Notes: generated by a model not told the origin, from the letters alone. DNA of 41,941 bases from Candidatus Nealsonbacteria bacterium (GCA_011050465.1 DRFQ01000008.1:1-41941); one strand, 5' to 3'. Counted from the stretch's first letter, positions 22,005 to 29,946 are shown. A program made the numbers and translations.

Positions 22005-23087
22005 CTATCTTTGTCTTCGTAAATATTCGGCGGCTCTCTCTGGTTCGATAGTCGAAATCTCTATCTTTGCTCCCATTTCAAACCCAGCCCAAGTTGAAGT
22101 TTTTGGCAGAATCGTCCAATGCCAATGGTAATAATCATAATTTTTGCCATCGCAAGGAGCAGTGTGTAAATAAAAGTTATAAGCCGGATCATTCAAGGCT
22201 TTATAGAGTTTATTTAAAGCTATTTTAAAGGCTTCGGCTAACTGCTGTTTTTCTTTTTCGGTAATCCTCTCAAAGTAAGAATGGTGTTTTTTAGGAGAAA
22301 TAATAACTTCAAAAGCAGATTTTGAGGCAAAGGGGCAGATAACTAAAAAATCCTCGTTTTCAAAAATTATTCGTTTTTTAATCTTTATTTCCCATTGAAC
22401 CATCTGGCAATAGATACATTTTTTATGAACCTTAAAATACTTTTTGGAATTCACCAAGGATCTTTTAAGATCAACGTCAATAAGTGGAATAGTTACAATC
22501 TGAGAATGGGGATGGACAATTGTTGCTCCAGCTTCTATGCCGTGATTATGAAAAATAGAAACATAACTAACAAACTTTTCTTTCATTAGTTCCAAATATC
22601 TCTGCTGATAAACATCTATTGTTTCTTTCACCTGGCTAATTGAAAACTGGGCTAATTGTTTTTCGTGGTCTCTGGTAATAACCACTTCGTGAAAACCAAC
22701 AGCGTTCATTGTTTGATATATATTGCCTTCAATTTTCTCGTCGAACTCAGGAGAAGGAATAAAGGCGGGATATTTGTTTGGAATAGAAATGGTTGTCCAC
22801 CCCGTTAGAAATTTTCTAATTCCTAGCGGGGCCAAATTTTCGAGCTTTTCGTTTGGAGGAAACACTTTTCTACTATTAGAAAAAATAACGGTAGGGATTT
22901 CTTGAGTATGAATCTGACAAAATGGACATCGACTCTTTGGAATAGTCTCTTTCTTTCGTCTTTCTTGCTTAAAAGTTTCGAGCCTCCGGGCTCTGCCAGT
23001 GGCAATAACTACCCAGTCCCTGGAGACAAGATCTAAACGTAGTTCTGAGGGAAATCTCGATTTTTTAAGTTTTCTCTTTTTTTTCAT
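22005..23087 (-). CDS. galT: Galactose-1-phosphate uridylyltransferase family protein
   Basis: HIT-superfamily nucleotidyltransferase that exchanges UMP between sugar phosphates. Seen: zinc-type CPFC (54-57), the nucleophile motif VHPHSQ at 191-196 preceded by HNHGIEAGAT, KCIYC in the second half and HWHWTILPK near the end. Residues about 84-96 (NLAPLGIRKFLTG) are encoded by a palindrome (22800-22831). Its start overlaps the glycosyltransferase stop (ATGA), so sugar activation and transfer are probably linked. The 3' end is duplicated downstream. The sugar specificity is not certain; ADP-glucose phosphorylase-like activity is an alternative. Confidence 0.85.
   Translation of the reverse strand: MKKKRKLKKSRFPSELRLDLVSRDWVVIATGRARRLETFKQERRKKETIPKSRCPFCQIHTQEIPTVIFSNSRKVFPPNEKLENLAPLGIRKFLTGWTTISIPNKYPAFIPSPEFDEKIEGNIYQTMNAVGFHEVVITRDHEKQLAQFSISQVKETIDVYQQRYLELMKEKFVSYVSIFHNHGIEAGATIVHPHSQIVTIPLIDVDLKRSLVNSKKYFKVHKKCIYCQMVQWEIKIKKRIIFENEDFLVICPFASKSAFEVIISPKKHHSYFERITEKEKQQLAEAFKIALNKLYKALNDPAYNFYLHTAPCDGKNYDYYHWHWTILPKTSTWAGFEMGAKIEISTIEPERAAEYLRRQR
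22800..22831. repeat. Palindromic insertion in galT
   Basis: CCCCGTTAGAAATT and AATTCCTAGCGGGG form a 32-bp near-perfect palindrome within the coding sequence. The arm is the same word that forms the ends of the element at 38844-38954. Confidence 0.75.
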
Positions 23088-23809
23088 ACCCCGTAGAGTC
23101 CTTTGACTGAATTCAATCTTATTTGAATTAAGTCAATTGCCATTCTGATTATTGATTTAAATTTAACTTTGCTTTCGGGGTCATTTTTCCAATGAATGGG
23201 AATTTCTTTTATTTTATATCCCAATTTATTCGCAATAACTAGAATCTCTGGATCGAAAGCAAAACGATCTATTTTGCATTTAGGAAAAATCTTCTCGGAA
23301 GCCGCTCTTGTAATCCCCTTGAAACCACACTGACTATCTTCAATTTTCCAAAGCCCAATAATTATTTTTCTAAATAATTTAAAACCTTCTCCCAAAATAA
23401 TATTTCTTATCCAGGGCTGAGGAGGATCTAAAACTGCTCCATTAACATCTCTCGAACCAATAACAATATCGTATCCTTTTTTGAATTCTGGCCACATTCT
23501 TTCAACCTGATCAATAGAGGTCGAATTATCAGCGTCAGTAAATACTCGGTATTCGCCTGAAGCAGCTAATATCCCCTGCCTCACCACATAACCTTTACCA
23601 TGATTTTCCTTATTATCAATTAATCTTAGATTTTTTATTTGGCTTTGCAGGTTTTTAACGACTTCTGCTGTCTTATCTCTCGAACCATCATTAACCACAA
23701 TAACCTCGTAATCATAGGTTTGTTCTCTTAGGTATTCATCGACTTTCTCTAAAGTTTTGGGTAATCTTCTCGCTTCGTTATAAGCTGGAATGATAACAGA
23801 TAAATACAT
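23084..23809 (-). CDS. Dolichyl-phosphate-sugar-synthase-like GT2 glycosyltransferase
   Basis: GT-A-fold enzyme expected to move glucose or mannose from a nucleotide sugar to a lipid phosphate. Seen: LSVIIPAYNEARRLPKTL, VVNDGSRDKT (nucleotide binding), the D-x-D motif FTDADNST with D92 and D94, GSRDV, and QCGFKGITRAASEKIF, the typical DPG/DPM-synthase segment. 241 residues without C-terminal membrane helices, which places it with the soluble DPM type. Its TGA overlaps the galT ATG. A good extended -10 promoter lies 35-60 bp upstream. Confidence 0.85.
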   Translation of the reverse strand: MYLSVIIPAYNEARRLPKTLEKVDEYLREQTYDYEVIVVNDGSRDKTAEVVKNLQSQIKNLRLIDNKENHGKGYVVRQGILAASGEYRVFTDADNSTSIDQVERMWPEFKKGYDIVIGSRDVNGAVLDPPQPWIRNIILGEGFKLFRKIIIGLWKIEDSQCGFKGITRAASEKIFPKCKIDRFAFDPEILVIANKLGYKIKEIPIHWKNDPESKVKFKSIIRMAIDLIQIRLNSVKGLYGV

Positions 23810-23817
23810 TGTTGGAT

Positions 23818-24121
23818 TATTGAAATATTATAGTATTTTTTGATTATAACATTTCTTAGTATAAAACAAAATGGAACGCTCAGTAACTGAAACGCCCCTT
23901 TTAAGAGAGGAACTTGAGGAATTAGAAGACGAGTCGGTCTTCCCGTTCACCTGCCGGCATTTTTTGACTTCCCATCCAACAGTAGTCGGAGAGGAAGCGT
24001 TCCATAGGCTCCATTGCCTCGAGAACGTCATCGTCCTCATCATTGTCTTATCAAACCTCCTTCTCCCGATCTACCAAATGGCCAAGATTTATGGGATTTT
24101 GTGCTGATTTTTTTCTATTTT
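23818..24121. other. Spacer between map and the glycosyltransferase gene with GC-richer ambiguous short frames
   Basis: About 300 bp. 23880-24060 is richer in G and C than its neighbours and stays open in several frames. The candidates are a plus-strand frame of 78 codons from 23871, a minus-strand frame of 71 codons from 24043, and a shorter minus frame ending MPAGEREDRLVF at about 23930. An AGGAGG precedes the minus-strand ATG pair by 12 bases. None is recognisable; one may be a foreign small gene or its remains. Confidence 0.35.
23843..23869 (-). promoter_or_regulatory. Candidate extended -10 promoter for the glycosyltransferase-galT operon
   Basis: On the minus strand TTGTTT (23869-23864) is followed after 15 bases by TATAAT (23848-23843), with TG one base before it (TGTTATAAT). 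The glycosyltransferase ATG is 34 bases further on. Confidence 0.6.
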
Positions 24122-24871
24122 CTATAATATTTCTGTCAATACTCGCGAACCATCTTTTGTTACGGCAACTGTTTGTTCAAAATGGGCTGAGAGAGAATTG
24201 TCTTGAGTTGTGTAGCCGTGGTCATCTTCTGTTTTTTTAAGTTTCCAGCCCCCTATTGTTACCATTGGCTCCAAACAAAGAACCTGCCCTTCTTTTAGTT
24301 CCTCGCCTTTGTGCCTTTTTCCATAATTTAAAATTTGAGGATCTTCATGTAATTCTCTACCAATTCCATGACCGCAAAGTTCTCTAACCACATTAAATCC
24401 CTGAGATTCAACAAACCTTTGAATAGTATTGCCGATATCACCAACTGTATTTCCTGGCCTAATCTTTTTAATTCCCCTTTTTAAAGCTTTTTTTGTAACC
24501 CGAATTAATCTTTGAAATTCAGAATCAACTTTCCCTACTGGCAGAGTAACTGCCATATCAGTATGAAACCCCTTATAGATAAGGCCTAAATCCAAAGAAA
24601 TAATATCACCCTCTTTCAGGTTTCGAGCAGAAGGAACGGCATGGACAATTTCTTCGTTTATTGAAGTACATAAAACTGCCGGGAAGTTCTGATATCCCTT
24701 AAAAGAGGGTTTGGTTTTAGAATCTAAAATCAGGCTTTCCGCACACCTATCTAATTCACGGGTTTGAACTCCTGGCCGAACCTTCTTTTCCAGTTTCTTC
24801 ATAATTTCTGCCAGGATTCTGCCGCCTTCTGTCATTATTTTAATTTCTTCCGGCGTTTTAATCGTAATCAT
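24122..24871 (-). CDS. map: Methionine aminopeptidase, type I
   Basis: Removes the initiator methionine from new proteins. Metal ligands appear in the usual places: SLDLGLIYKGFHTDMAVTLPVG (two Asp), CGHGIGRELHEDP (His), LCLEPMV (Glu) and HFEQTVAV (Glu). 249 residues is normal for the type I enzyme. It overlaps the end of adk by 14 bases, the usual secY-adk-map order. The next expected gene, infA, is 11 kb away because of an inserted gene block. Confidence 0.96.
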   Translation of the reverse strand: MITIKTPEEIKIMTEGGRILAEIMKKLEKKVRPGVQTRELDRCAESLILDSKTKPSFKGYQNFPAVLCTSINEEIVHAVPSARNLKEGDIISLDLGLIYKGFHTDMAVTLPVGKVDSEFQRLIRVTKKALKRGIKKIRPGNTVGDIGNTIQRFVESQGFNVVRELCGHGIGRELHEDPQILNYGKRHKGEELKEGQVLCLEPMVTIGGWKLKKTEDDHGYTTQDNSLSAHFEQTVAVTKDGSRVLTEIL

Positions 24872-25595
24872 TTAATGGTTCGGTAAATTTACCATCCTGA
24901 GTTGGCCGAAGGATTGCTTTTAAAACATCCTTGAAAACATTTTCTATGCTCTGTCCTCCGTTTATTTTTCTTAGCTTTTCTTGTTTTTTATAATAATTTA
25001 TTACTGGTATCGCTTCGTTTTTAAATTCTTCTAAACGTTTTTTTATAGAGCTTAATTTATCATCGTGTCTTGCAATAAGCTTCCCTCCGCATTCATCGCA
25101 TTTATTAATCTTTTTAAAATGGCCCAGCCAAGGAAAAACCCTGCCGCATTTCCTGCACATTCTTCTTTTGGTTAAACGATTAATTGATTCTCTTCTTGAG
25201 ATATCAACCAAAATAACCCTTGCATATTTTTGCCATTCATACCACTTTATTGCCTCATTAAGGAGTTTGGTCTCTTCCATTTTCCTCGGGCTGCCATCTA
25301 TTACAAAACCTCGAAATTTTCCTGTGTGTGAACGGTGGGTTTTTTGCTTAAATTTTTCCAGTATATCTACCCAAAGTTTAGAAATAATAAAACTGGGGAC
25401 CAATTCTCCTCTGCCCATCACTTTTATAAGTTTTTTAGCTGTAAAATCACCCACTTTCTGTCGTCTGCGTAAGACATCTCCGCTACCGAGATATTCGAGG
25501 CCAAATTCTTTAACAAGCAATTTGGCTTGGGTTCCTTTGCCAGACCCTGGCGGCCCTAACAAAATAATAATTTTTAATTTTTTAGAAAGTCTCAT
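24858..25595 (-). CDS. adk: Adenylate kinase
   Basis: Converts AMP and ATP to two ADP. Seen from the chosen start: P-loop LLGPPGSGKGTQ (about 12-23), SGDVLRRR (AMP site), GFVIDGSPRKMEE, and a lid domain with four cysteines (CRKCGRVF and CDECGGKL) that should bind zinc. ATG 25595 (MRLSKKLK) is preferred over the longer frame to 25658, which would overlap secY by 77 bases. The chosen start overlaps the secY end by 14 bases. The C-terminal RPTQDGKFTEPLNDYD looks like a palindrome-derived tail. Confidence 0.94.
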   Translation of the reverse strand: MRLSKKLKIIILLGPPGSGKGTQAKLLVKEFGLEYLGSGDVLRRRQKVGDFTAKKLIKVMGRGELVPSFIISKLWVDILEKFKQKTHRSHTGKFRGFVIDGSPRKMEETKLLNEAIKWYEWQKYARVILVDISRRESINRLTKRRMCRKCGRVFPWLGHFKKINKCDECGGKLIARHDDKLSSIKKRLEEFKNEAIPVINYYKKQEKLRKINGGQSIENVFKDVLKAILRPTQDGKFTEPLNDYD

Positions 25596-26868
25596 ATTCG
25601 CGCATTTGTAACTGGGCTCTAATTTGACGCATAGTTTCGAGAACCACTGACACGACAATTATTAGAGAAGTTCCCCCAACCAAAAATCCAAAGACCGTAA
25701 TATCGGTTATTGCCTGAACAAGAAAAGGCATCACGGCAATCAACCCCAAAGAAACTGCGCCAATAACCAAGACTCGGTTTAAAATATAATGCAGAAAGTC
25801 AGCCGTTGCTCTGCCAGGTCTAATACCCGGAATAAATCCTCCCATCTTTTGTAAATTTGAGGCAATAGATTTAGGATCAAAGGTAACAGCAGTGTAAAAA
25901 AAAGTAAAGAGGATAACCAATATAAAATAGATAGACACATAGCCCAAAAGGTTCTGTTGGGGATCGAAAAAAGCGCCTATGTTTTGAGCAATATTACCAA
26001 CAATTCCCCCTGCCCCACTTAAAAAATTGGCAATCATTCCGGGGAAAAGTAGAATCGATAAGGCAAAGATTATCGGGATAACTCCAGCCGGATTAACGTT
26101 TAAGGGTAAGTAAGTAGAAGCACCTCCATACATTTTCATTCCCCTCACTCTTTTGGCATAAGAAACTGGAATATTCCGCCTGGCTTCATTAATTAAAACC
26201 ACTCCGGCAATAATCAGAACAGCCATTCCAAAGAAGAGTAATAAAGAAGGAATTTGTGCGGGTGTATAGCTAATTGCCAGTTGACGAATATTATTGGGAA
26301 AACCAGACACAATGCCAGCGAAAATCATGAGAGATATGCCATTACCTATCCCTTTTTCAGAAATTAACTCACCCAACCACATTAAAAAGACGGCTCCAGC
26401 AATAATGGTCAGAATGGCAGTTAAAAGTAATTGAGGCGAAAGGGTTCCTATGACATTCTGCTGCTGAAACAAAGCTAACATTGCATAACCCTGAAGGGCG
26501 GCGAAGGGAACAGTTAAAAGACGACCGTACTGATTGAATTTTTGTCGTCCCTGCTCTCCTTCTTCTTTGTAAAGACGCTCAAGTTGAGGAAAAATCATGG
26601 TTAAAAGCTGCAAAATAATCACTGAGGTTATGTAGGGACCCAATCCCAGCATGACAATAGAAAGATTGTCGAGGGCACCTCCTGTAAAAATATTTAAAAG
26701 ACCAAAAAGTTGGTTAGATTCAAAGAACTCTCGCATTCTCTGGGCATCAATCCCAGGAATAGGAATAGTAGCCATTATTCGGAAAATGGCAAAAATTGCT
26801 AAGATAAATAGAATCTTATTGCGAAGATCTTTTATCTTAAAAACTTGGATAATTTTTTGATACCACAT
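25582..26868 (-). CDS. secY: Protein translocase subunit SecY
   Basis: Channel of the Sec translocon. 428 residues with about ten hydrophobic helices. Landmarks: the first helix with IPIPGIDAQ, the plug and N-terminal helix region with GGALDNLSIVMLGLGPYITSVIILQLL, KRVRGMKMYGGASTYLPLNVNPAGVIPIIFA and the cytoplasmic LQKMGGFIPGIRPGRATADFL. It follows the spc cluster (rplO) after a 173-bp repeat-rich spacer and overlaps adk. Confidence 0.97.
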   Translation of the reverse strand: MWYQKIIQVFKIKDLRNKILFILAIFAIFRIMATIPIPGIDAQRMREFFESNQLFGLLNIFTGGALDNLSIVMLGLGPYITSVIILQLLTMIFPQLERLYKEEGEQGRQKFNQYGRLLTVPFAALQGYAMLALFQQQNVIGTLSPQLLLTAILTIIAGAVFLMWLGELISEKGIGNGISLMIFAGIVSGFPNNIRQLAISYTPAQIPSLLLFFGMAVLIIAGVVLINEARRNIPVSYAKRVRGMKMYGGASTYLPLNVNPAGVIPIIFALSILLFPGMIANFLSGAGGIVGNIAQNIGAFFDPQQNLLGYVSIYFILVILFTFFYTAVTFDPKSIASNLQKMGGFIPGIRPGRATADFLHYILNRVLVIGAVSLGLIAVMPFLVQAITDITVFGFLVGGTSLIIVVSVVLETMRQIRAQLQMREYETF

Positions 26869-26883
26869 ATCTTTTGATTTGCA

Positions 26884-26990
26884 GAAGAAATCTCAAATTC
26901 TAATATCTAAATATCTAAATTCCAATTTTCTAAATTTTAAATACGTGTTTAGAATATTAGGATTTAGGGTTTAGGATTTGTTTCGAATTT
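26884..26990. repeat. Inverted array of AATATCTAAAT / GATTTAGG units between rplO and secY
   Basis: Left half: TCTAATATCTAAATATCTAA and related words. Right half: TTTAGAATATTAGGATTTAG, which is largely their inverse. About 100 bp in all, without coding capacity. A GC-richer hairpin (CCGCTTTGCGTCCAGCGG) follows at 27012-27029. Confidence 0.6.
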
Positions 26991-27041
26991 AGAATGCAAC
27001 CCTCCGGGGAGTCCGCTTTGCGTCCAGCGGATTTCGGATTT

Positions 27042-27473
27042 TTATTTTATGACGCCGCCGGCTTTCTCAATCTTCTCTTTAGCTTGCTCTGAAACCTGGC
27101 ATTTCTCAAGAACTAATTTCTTTGCCAGCTTTCCTTTCCCCAAAACCTTAACTTCCGGAGTCCTTCCTTTTATTCTACGAACTAATCTTTTATCGAGCAA
27201 GGTTTTAGGAGAAACCACTTCTGAAGACTCAAACTCCTTCTCAAGAGTTTCAACATTAATAACAACCGGCTTCAAGTGTTTACTCTTAAATCTATAACCC
27301 CTTAGTTTTGGGTATCTTTTTATTATTTGTCTAATAACCGGCTTAAGCCTTCTTCCCGACCGGGACTTCTGACCCTTAACTCCTCGACCAGAATAAGTTC
27401 CTTTTTTTCCGCCACGACCAACTCGTTTCTTCGGTCTTAATTGATGTTTTGGGCCTAATTGATGTAGTTGCAT
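27042..27473 (-). CDS. rplO: Ribosomal protein uL15
   Basis: Late-assembly large-subunit protein. It starts MQLHQLGPKHQLRPKKRVGRGGKKGTYSGRGVKGQKSRSG, the glycine-rich family N-terminus, and ends with the typical KCQVSEQAKEKIEKAGG. 143 residues. In most bacteria rpmD (uL30) lies between rpsE and rplO; here only a 132-bp repeat-bearing spacer is found. Confidence 0.96.
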   Translation of the reverse strand: MQLHQLGPKHQLRPKKRVGRGGKKGTYSGRGVKGQKSRSGRRLKPVIRQIIKRYPKLRGYRFKSKHLKPVVINVETLEKEFESSEVVSPKTLLDKRLVRRIKGRTPEVKVLGKGKLAKKLVLEKCQVSEQAKEKIEKAGGVIK

Positions 27474-27605
27474 AGTATTAGAAATTATAAATCTTAATAT
27501 CTAAATTTGAAACCCCGAAGTATAACTCGCTACGCTCGTTAACTGCGGGGCAGGCAATATCCAAATTTTAGAATTTGCTGTGCTCCGAACTTAAATCCGA
27601 AGGAT
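27474..27605. other. rpsE-rplO spacer without rpmD
   Basis: 132 bp holding a hairpin CCCCGAAGTATAACTCG... / CGTTAACTGCGGGG (27513-27549) and ATATCTAAATTTG / CCAAATTTTAGAAT words. No frame for the about 60-residue uL30 is present on either strand. Confidence 0.7.
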
Positions 27606-28124
27606 TTATGGTTTTGGGGTTTCGAGTTTAGAAGTTCGGATTTCGGGTTTTCGCAGCCGCTCTAATGCCATAATTGTTGCTTTGGCATTATTTAATTTAT
27701 TCCCTGTTCTTCCTAAGATTTTTGAAGAAATATTTTTTATACCGGCTAAAGTGCAAATTACCCTCACCGTTCCTCCTGCCACCAATCCCCTGCCTTTTCT
27801 TTGAGGTTTTAATAAAACTCTAGCCGAAGAATGTTTGGCGAAAACTTCGTGAGGAATGGTATCTTGAAGAATAGGAACGTCGATTAAATTTTTTTTCGCC
27901 ATTCTAGTTGCTTTTTCGACTGCTTGGGCAACATCTGTACCCTTAGCCACTCCTACCCCTACCTTTCCTTTTTTATTACCTATTATCATTACTGCCCGAA
28001 ATCGAAAATGCCGGCCACCTTTGGTAACCCTAGTCACTCTCGCTAAATTCAAAAGCTTTGAGTCAAATTCTTTATCTTCTCTAGCCCTAGTGAAAAAAGA
28101 TTTTCTTGATCCTACCATAATCAT
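27606..28124 (-). CDS. rpsE: Ribosomal protein uS5
   Basis: Small-subunit protein that takes part in decoding accuracy and mRNA unwinding. Seen: ARVTRVTKGGRHFRFRAVMIIGNKKGKVGVGVAKGTDVAQAVEKA (double-stranded RNA-binding part) and VRVICTLAGIKNISSKILGRTGNKLNNAKATIMAL. 172 residues. The last about 14 residues (EIRTSKLETPKP region) are the translation of the following spacer repeat, so the native stop seems to have been lost into it. Confidence 0.96.
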   Translation of the reverse strand: MIMVGSRKSFFTRAREDKEFDSKLLNLARVTRVTKGGRHFRFRAVMIIGNKKGKVGVGVAKGTDVAQAVEKATRMAKKNLIDVPILQDTIPHEVFAKHSSARVLLKPQRKGRGLVAGGTVRVICTLAGIKNISSKILGRTGNKLNNAKATIMALERLRKPEIRTSKLETPKP

Positions 28125-28151
28125 ATTTTTACCGTATTAAAGAAACAATGA

Positions 28152-28595
28152 TTAGAATTTTAATCCCCCTTCTCTTGCTCCTTCAGCCAGTGCTTCTACT
28201 CTACCATGGTAATCAAAACCTCCCCGGTCAAAAACTACCTTTTCAATTTTCTTTTTAAGCGCTCTTTCGGCAATTAATTTTCCAATCTCGTAAGCTATAG
28301 CTACTTTCCCTGCCCTGGCTTTTTCTATTTTTGTTTTTTGCCTGCCCCGCACCGAACTTGCCTGCCCCGTAGGAAGCCGAAGGCTTTCCTTTGGGGTTCT
28401 GGTGCGGGATCCTTTAAGCTCTTGATCTCTAGCTGAAACCAAAACACTTCCTTTCTCGTCATTAATTAGTTGGGTATAAATATGTTTATTAGAACGGAAG
28501 ACATAAAGACGAGGCACTTTAGCTGTACCAGAAATCTTAGCCCTTATTCTTTTATGACGTCTATGTCTTTTTTCGAGTCTCGATGATTTAACCAT
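28152..28595 (-). CDS. rplR: Ribosomal protein uL18 with palindrome-encoded insert
   Basis: 5S rRNA-binding protein. Core motifs: [38 protein letters not shown], then [51 protein letters not shown]. Between them, about residues 63-87 ([20 protein letters not shown]) are not part of the family. They come from two nested palindromes at 28345-28408. The total is 147 instead of about 115-120 residues. The reading frame is kept and the essential C-terminal core is intact. Confidence 0.95.
   Translation of the reverse strand: MVKSSRLEKRHRRHKRIRAKISGTAKVPRLYVFRSNKHIYTQLINDEKGSVLVSARDQELKGSRTRTPKESLRLPTGQASSVRGRQKTKIEKARAGKVAIAYEIGKLIAERALKKKIEKVVFDRGGFDYHGRVEALAEGAREGGLKF
28345..28408. repeat. Two nested palindromes inside rplR
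   Basis: The outer arms CCCCGCACCGAAC and GTTCTGGTGCGGG enclose an inner palindrome CCCCGTAGGAAGCC...GGCTTTCCTTTGGGG (28365-28396). The nesting suggests one palindrome inserted into another. The inner arm CCCCGTAGGAA equals the end of the MITE-like family at 5700, 14671 and 18437. Confidence 0.8.
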
Positions 28596-28638
28596 TGTTA
28601 ATTGCCGGCTGGTAACCCTATTAATTACTAATAATTAG

Positions 28639-29187
28639 CTATTGGCCCGTTGTTGTTATTGCCCTCTTTCCCACTTTTCTCCTAACAATCTCTCCAAGAT
28701 ATCTTATGCCTTTTCCTTTATATGGTTCTGGGGGCCGGATTTTTCTGATTTTGGCTGAAATCTGACCAACTAATTCTTTGTTGATTCCTGAAATAGTAAT
28801 AATATTCTTTTCAACTGAAAAATTAATTCCCTCTGGAACTTTTACTGTAACGGGATGAGTGAAACCAACCCGAACAACTAAATCTTTTCCTTCAAGCGAG
28901 GCTTTATAACCCAAACCCTCGATTGCTAATTTTTTTTCGTATCCGTTAGTAACTCCTTGAATCATATTGGCAAGAAGAGTCCTTGTTAAGCCCCAGAAAG
29001 ATTTGGTTTTTTTGGTTTTTCGAGATGGTAAAACAGAAATCTTTCCCTCTTTTATTTCTACCTTAATCTCAGGATGGATCTCATAGAAAAGCTCACCCTT
29101 GGGACCTTTTATGGTAACCTTGTGGCCTTCAGTTTTAACCTCCACTCTTTCTGGTATTAGAATTAATTTTTTTCCTACACGTGACAT
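28639..29187 (-). CDS. rplF: Ribosomal protein uL6
   Basis: Large-subunit protein near the factor-binding site. From ATG 29187 it reads MSRVGKKLILIPERVEVKTEGHKVTIKGPKGEL, with the second repeat GYEKKLAIEGLGYKASLEGKDLVVRVGFTHPV and the end PEPYKGKGIRYLGEIVRRKVGK. The frame is open to 29217, but those ten residues would overlap the rpsH end and are not family-like. 182 residues with this start. It follows rpsH after 14 bp. Confidence 0.96.
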   Translation of the reverse strand: MSRVGKKLILIPERVEVKTEGHKVTIKGPKGELFYEIHPEIKVEIKEGKISVLPSRKTKKTKSFWGLTRTLLANMIQGVTNGYEKKLAIEGLGYKASLEGKDLVVRVGFTHPVTVKVPEGINFSVEKNIITISGINKELVGQISAKIRKIRPPEPYKGKGIRYLGEIVRRKVGKRAITTTGQ

Positions 29188-29201
29188 AGATAATTTGCAA
29201 T

Positions 29202-29591
29202 TTACCAAATTTCGCAAAGTATTTCTCCTCCTAGTCTTTTTTTTCTTGCCTCTTTCCCGGTCATCAAACCTTCTGACGTAGAAACGATAGATATGCCATA
29301 TCCTTCCCTTACCGGCTTTAATTTTTTAGTCTTCAAATAAATTCTTTGGCCTGGTTTTGAGATTCTTTTTAATCCAGAAATAACGGAAGTTCCATCATCA
29401 TATTTCAAAGTAATTTCAATAATTTTTCTTGTTCTCCTCCCTCGCTTCTCGGCTTTCTGGATACAACCGTTTTTTTCTAAAACCTTAGCAATTTCGTATT
29501 TTAAATTAGAAAAATCAACATCAACCGTAGAATGTGAAACGGCCTGAGCATTACGTATTCTATTTAACATATCTGTTATGGGGTCGGTCAT
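29202..29591 (-). CDS. rpsH: Ribosomal protein uS8
   Basis: 16S-binding and spc-operon regulator in some bacteria. It begins MTDPITDMLNRIRNAQAVSHSTVDVDFSNLKYEIAKVLEKNG and ends YGISIVSTSEGLMTGKEARKKRLGGEILCEIW, the family C-terminus. 129 residues is normal. Encoded between rpsN and rplF as in the classical spc order. Confidence 0.97.
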   Translation of the reverse strand: MTDPITDMLNRIRNAQAVSHSTVDVDFSNLKYEIAKVLEKNGCIQKAEKRGRRTRKIIEITLKYDDGTSVISGLKRISKPGQRIYLKTKKLKPVREGYGISIVSTSEGLMTGKEARKKRLGGEILCEIW

Positions 29592-29676
29592 AAGCGTTTT
29601 GCTAAAATAAAATATTAAAAATAAAGGATGAAAGATATTTTTGCGTTTTTATGTTTTGGTTTTTCATTTTTTATCT

Positions 29677-29862
29677 TTACCATGACGATTTTCGAACCCC
29701 GGGTATCTCGCCTTTATTTGCCATCTCTCTAAAACATATCCGACATAAACCAAATTTCCTCATATAACTTCGCTTCCTGCCACATCGAAAACAACGCCTA
29801 ACGATTCGGGTTGTGAATTTAGGGTTCTTTTTTGATTTCGCAATTTGTGACTTTGTTGCCAT
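29677..29862 (-). CDS. rpsN: Ribosomal protein uS14, zinc-binding type Z
   Basis: 61-residue small-subunit protein. The zinc ribbon is complete: CFRCGR and CRICFRE, followed by the end [14 protein letters not shown]. It is the short C+ form with four cysteines. Flanked by two inverted-array spacers. Starts [20 protein letters not shown]. Confidence 0.96.
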   Translation of the reverse strand: MATKSQIAKSKKNPKFTTRIVRRCFRCGRKRSYMRKFGLCRICFREMANKGEIPGVRKSSW

Positions 29863-29865
29863 ATA

Positions 29866-29946
29866 TCGGTGAACAAAAAACAGTAAACAATATTTCGACT
29901 AAGAATTCTTTCTCCCTGTTCTCTGTTTCTTGTTCATTGTCCTCTG
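29866..29946. repeat. Inverted GTGAACAAA/TTGTTCATTGT array between rplE and rpsN
   Basis: GGTGAACAAAAAACAGTAAA on one side, TTCTCTGTTTCTTGTTCATT and TCTGCTCATTGTTTT on the other, form a fold-back made of AACA-type tandem units. The same sequence type occurs at 31528-31608, 35276-35365 and 38681-38744. Confidence 0.6.

Noticed and set aside
25168-25611. 147-codon plus-strand frame antisense to adk
   Set aside because: Shadow of adk, whose P-loop and zinc lid are unambiguous.
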